A stretch of DNA of 64,000 bases. Origin: Akebia trifoliata. Taxonomy: Eukaryota > Streptophyta > Magnoliopsida > Ranunculales > Lardizabalaceae. Below, in pieces: positions 56,046 through 64,000 of the stretch. Position 1 is the stretch's first letter; every line of letters starts with the position of its first letter. The notes beneath the pieces were generated by a model. It was not told the origin of the DNA. It made no database searches and saw nothing but the letters and a program-made list of their open reading frames with translations. The position numbers were made by a program, and so were the translations under genes. Where the stretch lies: assembly GCA_017979445.1 (NCBI GenBank), contig CM030717.1, positions 21,253,288 through 21,317,287 of the forward strand, given 5' to 3'.

Positions 56046-58353
56046 TCTACCCCATTCTCGATAGATCCAAGCCTTAACCTTTTTGTATCATTCCACTACC
56101 CTTAAATCGAAGCGAACGTTTCGTCCCACTAAAAGTCTTTTCAGATCAGGGAATGTTATTAGGCATCAAAATATGATGGCAAGACCAATGATATTGTAAC
56201 TTGATCCGGACCCTAAAGTCTTATTAATCATTGGAAGACTCTAGAGGGGAATTCAAATTGGATATTTGAAAAAAAAAAGTACTCAAAGTATAGAGTAGCC
56301 GATCTCGCGGCTCAACTTGAGTTGCTGAACCACGAATAGTCATCAACAAACTTGAGAGGAGAATCTAGATCGATCACTCAAGAAAAAGTACCACTACAAG
56401 AGTAGAGTTGCCGATCTTACAGCTCAACTTGAGTCGCCAAGCCAAAAAGATGCAGAGACTCCGAGCAAGAATTGTAATGAAAAAAAAATACAAGCATAGT
56501 CTGAAAGGACATAGTGAAAATCCGAAAGGGTGTTGTGAGTAAAAGAATCATATTATGGTAAGATCAAAGTCACCGGCAAGATGAAAACTCTAAAAAGGGC
56601 AACGATGCGCAAAAATGTGGAAACCGGGTCTGGTGAAAATCGTAATTGGTGCCACGAGCAATAAGGGCAAACAATATATATATATATATATATAATTCTG
56701 GCCCGCAAGAGTATAAACTATGAACGACAAAAACTTTCTAAAATCCCAAGGCCTGAGCAGATAACAGTTTTCTAATACTAAAATACTAGGGATGACTCTA
56801 AATGAACCAAAAGAACAACTGACATTTGTATCCCCTCTGGTTGGCAAAAACACCAAGACTGTCACAACCAAAGATTTTTATAAACTCTGAATTTATTGTA
56901 CTCATTTGATAGAAACATTTCATTAAATTTCAAAAATTACTATTTTGGCCAATGACGACAAATTCAGGATTTATTCAACAAAATTTCGTGTTTTCAAGAA
57001 CAATAGATATACTTGAGGCCAAGTAAATACAAAACATATTTTCTTTGCATTAAATATTTCAATATTTTTACATACATTCCTAAATGATAAGAAAAAAAAA
57101 GAAGGAATACAACACGCAACCCTTCAAACATCATGGTAAGAAATGAAAAAGGAGTCAAGGTATTCCTCCAAAACATGAATTCGAATAGCCTGGCTAGTCA
57201 TTACTCTTTTAGCATATGAAGCGTCACGACTCACCAAATATGCTACAAAGTCATAAAAATGAGGACTTTGGGCAAGCCTATCCCTCAACTCAACCATTTC
57301 AGCTCGAAGCCTAGCCACTTCACCACTATCACTAGATCCTGATCGTGCAAGTTCGGATGTCAGTCGAGCAATCTCCTTCTGCATATTTTACTTAGATTTG
57401 AGCCAAATAGTCTAAATTCGATGATGATTAGTTTGGAGACTCCTCCACTTGATCTCGATAATCAAATAAGGATGAAGCACCAGGACGTGCTTGGGGTACT
57501 ATCGATACCGATTGCCTCTCAGAGATGAGTTCTCAAATCCAATGCAAGTATGATGGGAATAGGTAGGCTACAAAGACGTGTCTACTCAAAATCTCAACTT
57601 AGCTCCATTTTTCCATGAGTCGACTCAGAAGTGCGGATGATAAAGAACCAACAAACTCGCTAAAAATTTTGGGAATAAGCACACCCTAATCATAGCCAAA
57701 TTGTCGAAGAACCCGAAGTGGTACATAGTGAGTCGTCTCATGGAGACTAACCAAGGCAAGAAAACGGGCCCAATCAAATGCAATCATGGGAAACCCCCGA
57801 GGTGGGAATGCACCAACTCATCTCACCTCCTCATTATCAAAGTTGCAAATGAAGGCATACCATTCCTCTTTACCACTCGAGACCAAGGGAGCAACTTGCC
57901 TTGACATCATTAGCATGGATCAATCAATATAAAAAAATCATAAATCATAAATAAAAAAAGTCAAAAAATCAGAAAAATCAAAAATCAAGAAAATATGAAA
58001 ACCCATAAAAATCAAGAAAATACAAAAAATAAAAAATTAAGAAATCTATCAGAAATCAAAATAATTTTGAAAACCATTTCAAGTTGCAACTCTGATTTGC
58101 TAAACACGACCAAAAATATCGAATTTCAAAACTCATAAATTTTTTGTCAAATCCGATATCTCACACGAGTTCCGCGCCATCGAGATTAAGGAATTAATAA
58201 AACAAAACTCTGTCAGACCCCGTGCTTGAGCAGTCATTTTCAACAAAGTCATCAACTCAATCGGTAATCTGAAGTCGTGTTTTTGCAAAAGTTTTCTGGC
58301 CAGTACCAATAGGGGTTTAGTCTATTGTGTACAGTTCTTTGCACACAATTCCT
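56046..58353 (+). mobile_element. Ogre1 3' UTR, right of insertion E
   Basis: It has Tat-type phrases such as ttaaatcgaagcgaacgttt and ttattaggcatcaaaatatg (56100-56180), a short direct repeat (tagagtagccgatctcgcgg / agagttgccgatcttacagc, about 56290-56430), a (TA)n tract (about 56673-56694), and an antisense ORF (57124-57910). Confidence 0.6.
57124..57910 (-). pseudogene. Antisense ORF of Ogre1 (between pol and 3' LTR), decayed
   Basis: On the minus strand from atgatg at 57910 a long frame can be read with five or six stops: KEEWYAFICNFDNEEVR, VGAFPPRGFPMIAFDWARFL, ETTHYVPLRVLRQFGYD, IFSEFVGSLSSALLSRLMEK. One frame shift near 57390 leads to an open end (57124-57384): a heptad-rich helix (EVARLRAEMVELRDRLAQ) and FYDFVAYLVSRDASYAKRVM. 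The H-Y-V-P-x-R-V-L-R-Q-F-G motif is typical of plant mobile-domain-like proteins. Antisense extra ORFs at this place have been described for Tat-lineage elements. The function is unknown. Confidence 0.65.
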
Positions 58354-58368
58354 GCAAAGAAGGGCAGC
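58354..58368 (+). other. Polypurine tract of Ogre1
   Basis: The sequence gcaaagaagggcagc directly precedes the 3' LTR; Ogre2 has ccaaagaggggcatc at the same place. Confidence 0.85.
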
Positions 58369-60622
58369 TGCAGACACCCCAATTTCAACGGAGCCCCTAC
58401 TCAAAATGACCCAAAAATAGTAGTTTTTCAATAAAAGTTGGTCAACGGGCCTCAAAAGCCCGAATCACTAAAATATGACATTTTATCAAAATGGAGGGCC
58501 CCTTAGACCCCCTATGGGTCTAGTGGGCCCACCCAAAAAGATTTGGTGTACCCCCATCTTCACCACTCCGCTTTCAAAATCAAAAATATAGATTTTTCAA
58601 TAAAAGTTGCCAACGGGCCTAAAAAGCTCAATTTGTCTACACGTGGCATTTTGATCAATCCAATAATTCTAAAAATCCCTAAAAAGATAAATAAATATAA
58701 AATGAGACTTGGGATTCCCACCACCTTCCATAACCTTCACCACTCCACCTCCAAATCTGAAAAAACCCTAAGTTTGTTTAAAGCCCACGAACCCTCAACT
58801 CTCAAAAGTACATTTTCTCACCTTACCCACCTAACTTAAATTTAATGCCACATCACCTAAACCCTAAAACCTACCCACCCTCAAAAACCATTCAAAAATG
58901 ACCCAAACCAATTTCAAATAACCTAAAACCCAAGCCCAACCCACCAAAGTCCATAAACGATTATCCATATCAAACTATATCCATAATCCATAACCCTAAC
59001 CTACAAACCATTATCCATATCAACCAATCACTTTCTTGATCATCAAATGTGACACATGTCATCATCCCATCTCACCTTCCTCATCCTACTACCTATCCCA
59101 TCACCTTTTCTCTAAATATTATCTACCCACACATCAACCCATCACCTTTTTCCTAAAAAATCTATCTATTCACATCAATTCATCACCGTCCCCTAACCTA
59201 TCATCATCATTCCCTACAAACCCATACCTCCTTCTAACCTATCATCATCATTCCTACAAACCCATATCTCCTCCTAACCTACCATCATCATTCTCTACAA
59301 ACTCATCTCTTCAACCTAAACCTACATCCTTCCTCTCAAATTAAATACTCCTTCTCTCCCATCAATTCATCTAAATCCCTAATCTCCAAACATCTTGTCA
59401 CATGTCACCATCTCCCTCACCTTCCCAAAACCTAATCAACCACCCTCTTACACTCTCCATTCTCTAAAATCAAGCACCACTCAATCAATCAACCACCCTC
59501 TTAAACACCCATCATCTCACCTCACCAAACACTCTACCCAAATGGATTAGGTAAGATTCAAACCATTTAGATTAAAATACTACCCATCTACCTTTATTAC
59601 ACAACTACCCTCCTCTTACACCCTCCACCTTCAAAACCTATGTCATTCTCTACTCTCTCAACAATTCACCCCACTATATCCCTAAAGTAACTCTTAAACA
59701 TCTATAAATATCCCCCTCCTCTTTCCAAAAATGATGACCAATTCTCCCACCAAGTCTTACATAAAAAAAATAATAATAATCTACTTTCAACTCATCTCTA
59801 TTCTCTACTCTCTTCTACTTCACTCTCAACCTTCTCACATTACTCTAAAATACATAGTCATATTTTACTAAGGACTCAAATAAGAAGACATAGAAGAATA
59901 AGAAGGAAGAAAAGAAGAAAGACATTAAGGTTTCAAGGTGGGACATACCCCCCTCTCTCTCCTCTCTCCATTTCCCCCTTCTACCTACCCTCTCACTTCT
60001 TTTTAATTTTTCTTTTAGAAAAATTCTAATATATGATGTTCCCCCTCCCCTATCTCCGATAGATCGAACTTCGATTCGGTTGAAAGTATAGGGGTTGTAG
60101 CCACCTTCAAAAATAAAATTGTTTTAAAACCCTCAAATCATTTTGTGGCAACCAACATTTGGATTCTTCTCGACTCATGAGAATGGATCCGTAACCGAAG
60201 CCAACACTTTTCAAAAATATGATTTCTATAGATAATGTCCATTAGGATCATCTCTTTGAATGAGATGATCCTTACGACCTAAAGTCAATAGTAAATTCTC
60301 GCTTAGCGTACAAGTTATTGACACGTAGCACTTTATTCTATTTGTAATTTTTTAATCAAAATGACCGAGTTGAGTTGAGGTTACCACCACTTGGTGGGGA
60401 GAAAATAGTACCTAACACCTTCCTTTTTCTTCAATCGAACTGCTTACTCCGATCTCAAGGTTAGATTGGTATCTTATTCATCGAGAGTCACTAAACGCTA
60501 ACATGACAACTTTTCTAAAAATGAACATCGGGTGACCATTCACATCTTTTTCTAAATATAAATGGTGGTAACTCCAATCTTTTGTAGAAGTGATAATCAT
60601 GATTGACAATCATGTATCTACA
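58369..60622 (+). mobile_element. 3' LTR of Ogre1
   Basis: TGCAGACACCCC to TCTACA, 2254 bp. It has a TATA box ctataaata at 59702-59710 and one copy of the promoter unit. It carries a three-fold repeat of about 46 bp at about 59180-59310 (ctaacct-atcatcatcattcc-tacaaaccca) that is single in the 5' LTR. It is followed by aggtt. Confidence 0.9.
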
Positions 60623-60627
60623 AGGTT

Positions 60628-63327
60628 CGTGTCGAAAAATCACCCAAACTAGAATATAAGAATGTCCTGATCGACATTCGAGAAAATAATTTCTTAAATG
60701 ACACTTACGTCCCCACTTAAGTATAAATATCAAAAACCTAAAAAAATATGATTTTTCTTATTTTTCTCTCTAAACAAAATTCAGCCCTAATTTTTTTCAA
60801 CCCTTGCAACTCAGATTTACGTCAAACTAGAACGATTTGAGCTTTGCTGCAAGAAGAAAAGTCATACACATAGTCGAGGATTACGTTTGGACGCAAAGAT
60901 TTTCGATTTTCGTCAGAGAAAAAATTCTGAGATTCGTCGAAGACGATCTTAAACTCCGTTCAACTGTCAAAAATAGTCTTAGGTAGACTGCCTTCCCTTT
61001 TACCCTCTAGTTGTACAAAATTTTCCAGAGAAAACAATCTTGATCGTTGATATTATTCTCGTTTCACCATTTATCTATGAATCGACGAAACTTATGCATG
61101 TTTGATTCGATTTAAGCATAGTTTTAGGTTTCTATCGATTAAATTTTATTTTATTGAAATATTGATGATGTTTTAAGTGTCTAGAGCTTCAAGTATACAT
61201 CAAGGATTTAACAAACAAGGAGATTTTAACTCTCACAGCGAAAACAACAAAATCGCAAACAAATCTGTGATTTTCACCTTGCTACCGGTCCCACCAGTCC
61301 GAGGTAATGTTCCCACCGGGTGCCACCGGACTAAAAATCGATCTCATCGATTTTTGCAAAACTTTGTCTGAAATTTCTTTTGAAATTTTCTTCCATTTTG
61401 TGAAGGTGGTTACATACAAAAGCCACATTAAAGAGAACATTTACTTTAATGTTTTTAATGAAATAAAGGTTTTAGGCCCCCCCCCCATTTGAAAACTTGG
61501 GAATAGTTTTAAGATTCAAATGTCATCATATCAAAATGTGATTTTTGGTTTGAAGAATAAAACACAAATTTCGATGTTTTTGCCCAATTTTCAAAATTCA
61601 ATATCTTTATCGTTCCTTTAAATTAAGCTATACAAATTACATGACATTTTTCATGTTGTTGGGAATTTCCATTTACAAAAAGTCATTTTCAATTTTTAAA
61701 ACTTTGAAAAGTTTCTTTTACAAATACTTAGCCAAATTTTCATGATTATTTAGTTTTACATCTTATGGCTATATCGTGTTTTTATAGTCTACTCAACCAA
61801 AACTATCGAATGGAATTGGTTGATGTTCTATAGATCTCGAATAACTTTAAAAGTAAAATTACTTAGATAGATATGTAATTTAGATAATGAATTGATCAAT
61901 TAATTGATAAATGGATAGAGAGAACGTATGTTCTCAACTGATTGATGGGACAGTGCCTCTAGCCTTATGTAGTGGTCATACCACATAAGACTTGGTAAAT
62001 AGATAGATGGATGGATGGATGGATGAAAATGACAGATGGATGTCATTGGAGAACACTACCAAATCTTACTTGTATTTTTGATAAAAAAAAACTACTATAT
62101 AGTATACAAAACAAACTATTTTATTTACCAGAAAAGGTCCATAAAAAACCTTTAAAGACTGACACGTTGTTGTGTATTCGAAAATGACGAGTCACTTCAG
62201 GATAGTGTTAGATGTCATGTGTTCCTTAATAGTATAGGATACCTTAAAGCATATTACAGCTTATGAGATCCAGGAATTTCTCTTATTTATTTTCTAAGGA
62301 ATTTTGTGTGTAAAGGTGGTCTTTGTATAATGTAGAGGTAGTCAAGATTCACATTTATTGCCTCTTGATAGACTTCAATGCGATGGGTCTCCTAGGCTAA
62401 TTAGTGATCACTGTTAGTTTGTAGTCGTCAAATGGTCGACCTCACTGTTAGTTGAACTCAGTATTGGATTCTTATTCAATGGTCAATTTGAGCTAGATAA
62501 ATACTCATTTAATCGTGATATGCTAGACCGATCACAAAATCAGATTGTAACGATGAGATTCCATATCAAATTGGAAGTCTGGAATATCGTATTGACATAA
62601 TCGAAGCAGTCATATCAACATGTTCCTCTACTCTCTTATCGACTACAATGTCATGTTCGTATTATGTATCTTTTCCTTATTTTGAAATGTTTATAGATAT
62701 TTTCCATTTGAAAGTTGTATGTGTTATTTTAAATTATAGAAATAATGGATTGAAGTTTATTACAATTATCTATTGATTATACTTAGATATTTATCGTATG
62801 TTTCATTATGAAAATTTGTATTATTTAGTTGTTAAGATGTTTACTCGTGCATGTATGACTCGTTGTTAGAACAACGTTCATCCTGTTGACTAACATTCTC
62901 CTATTACTCACCCTATTCTTCACCCTTCCAGATTATTTAACTTTTGAGAAGCCTTTCCTTGAGGAGTTATTCGAGGAGGTCCCTGAGGAGGATCAGGTCG
63001 ATGTCTTTCCGTCGCCATCTATTTGAGGATTAATAGAGGATTTTAGTGGCTTTTGATTGTAGATAAGAAACATGTTAGTTTAAGAATTTTTGTAATCCAA
63101 TATATTATGAGATTGAGGATTAGATTATGTTTATGTTCGATGACAGCTTCCGTTTATTCTAGATATGTATAGATGTTGGTTATTTTGTTGTTCCACTGCG
63201 TATGTTTTCATTTCACAAGTATTATTGTCTATGTTTATTTTATCAAGTTGTGTATATGTTTACCTCATACCTCGAGATTCTGATTGATGAGTCCTTGGGA
63301 TTCATGTTAGAATTTTGGGACTTGACA
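60628..63327 (+). mobile_element. Solo LTR D, right part
   Basis: It continues 25569-25847 and ends GGGACTTGACA at 63327, followed by ctaac, which matches ctaat before the left end with one change. The whole is about 2.98 kb. A TATA-like gtataaatat is at 60721-60730, with a C/T-rich leader after it. Within it are a ccccccccc run (61476), an (atgg)n microsatellite (about 62008-62030), and a short coding-like stretch (62935-63025, EKPFLEELFEEVPEEDQVDVF) that I cannot assign. The U3 parallels element C, which fixes the strand. Confidence 0.75.
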
Positions 63328-64000
63328 CTAACCAAATTTTAATTTATTTTTGGTTCTGAATTCAATTCTCCTTAAAAGGACAAGAAATTGATGATGAAAT
63401 CTGATTCTTATCTTATAATGTCATCCTCGTAAGGGTGCCCTCTTTACTAATGCAAATCTAAGTGTGTAGAATAATCAAACAAAGGTAGTACAGAAACTTA
63501 CTAGCTAGCAGTAGTTTCGTGGGGGGAATGAGTCTTACCCCCCATACTAGATGGGCAATGAACTCGTTGAGTAAACTTCGGCCACTGACACTAATCTAGG
63601 TGTATGAACTCGAGAACAAGACAGTTACGTTTCACTGTTGTCCTTCCCTAAATCTATTATAATCTGAGCCTTATTCAATTAATAAACTAAACTTTAAACT
63701 TTGTAAAATTAAAACCTATTACAAGTTTAACCTAAAAAGAAAAAAATTTGTTCTTTTTTTGTTAAAGAACCAGATCCGAATGGTCGAATAAATTCTCCAA
63801 CCACATCGTTCCTCGTCAAATCCTTCAATTGAAAACAGAAGACAAATCCAAGTCAAAAATCTAGAAAAATCACTATTTCATTCAATTCCTAGAATCTACA
63901 AAATTTTAATGTAAAATTTTGATATACAAATCTCGAGGTTTGATCGTGTCATCCTGGTTGACAAAGGCACTATGGTGAAATTCTAACAAAAATAAAAAAA
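63328..64000 (-). mobile_element. Family A copy v, right piece (leader), antisense
   Basis: From caaattttaattt (63333) it matches 5990-6690 of copy iv (for example ctttactaa-tgcaaat and aaccagatc-gaatggtc), and so continues 25135-25568 across the D/Ogre1 insertion. It runs out of the window at 64000. Confidence 0.7.

Larger units (their letters stand above)
25848..60622 (+). mobile_element. Ogre1: 34.8 kb Ogre/Tat retrotransposon with nested insertions
   Basis: It is bounded by LTRs starting TGTAGACACCCC / TGCAGACACCCC and ending TCTACA, with the perfect target duplication aggtt at 25843-25847 and 60623-60627. Order: LTR, tRNA-Arg primer site, leader, ORF1, tandem repeats, gag, pol with RT, RNase H, second RNase H and integrase, antisense ORF, polypurine tract, LTR. 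ORF1, the double RNase H, tRNA-Arg priming and great length are traits of Ogre elements. Three later insertions (1.2, 10.8 and about 3.4 kb) account for roughly 15 kb. All frames are broken. Confidence 0.9.

Noticed and set aside
57701..57904. Plus-strand ORF of 67 codons
   Set aside because: The minus strand carries the coherent decayed antisense ORF; the plus-strand frame is its shadow.
62935..63025. Short acidic coding-like stretch (EEVPEEDQVDVF)
   Set aside because: It lies within solo LTR D, has no start or domain, and is too short to call a gene.
1..64000. CRISPR array, bacterial operon, tRNA or rRNA genes
   Set aside because: Tandem repeats here lack unique spacers of constant size, and all belong to retrotransposon UTRs or LTRs; no clover-leaf with A and B boxes was seen, only tRNA-complementary primer sites.

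Overview
This window looks like repeat-dense nuclear DNA of a plant, probably a dicot with a large genome. It is very AT-rich, and I found no host gene, tRNA, rRNA or CRISPR array. Almost every part can be assigned to a Ty3/gypsy-type LTR retrotransposon, a solo LTR or a MITE. Nearly all reading frames are broken by stops and frameshifts, so the window is mostly a record of nested insertions and decay.

Layout. 1-2217 is a partial Tat/Ogre-type LTR. 2218-25134 is a mosaic of a tRNA-Asp-primed, Athila-like, pol-less family, called family A here, in both orientations. It is interrupted by a minus-strand, gag-only element with long LTRs (family C, about 6690-15997), whose right LTR carries a MITE (13631-14017). 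From 25135 to the end, a minus-strand family A leader is split by a C-like solo LTR (D, 25569-63327). D is itself split by a 34.8 kb Ogre element (Ogre1, 25848-60622, target duplication AGGTT). Ogre1 contains a solo LTR inside its 5' LTR (26819-27995, duplication GTCAC), a second Ogre in its gag (Ogre2, 35182-45979, duplication CATAT), and a rearranged minus-strand gypsy element in its 3' region (E, about 52670-56045).

How the parts fit. Ogre1 keeps the order expected for Ogre/Tat elements: LTR, tRNA-Arg primer site, long leader, extra ORF1, gag, RT, RNase H, second RNase H, integrase, antisense ORF, polypurine tract, LTR. All of its reading frames are dead. Ogre2 is younger and strongly reduced. 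It has lost ORF1, gag, protease, RT and RNase H, but keeps well-matched 1726 bp LTRs, an intact tRNA-Arg primer site, a polypurine tract, a leader and a 34-unit tandem array in its 3' UTR, so it must have moved with proteins supplied in trans.

The most unusual signal is a leader module of about 200 bp with a 15-base dyad core (atagac-nnn-gtctat). It is shared by the tRNA-Asp-primed family A and the tRNA-Arg-primed Ogres, and occurs six times in the window. It may be a common RNA signal, such as a packaging or dimerisation element, that crosses family lines.
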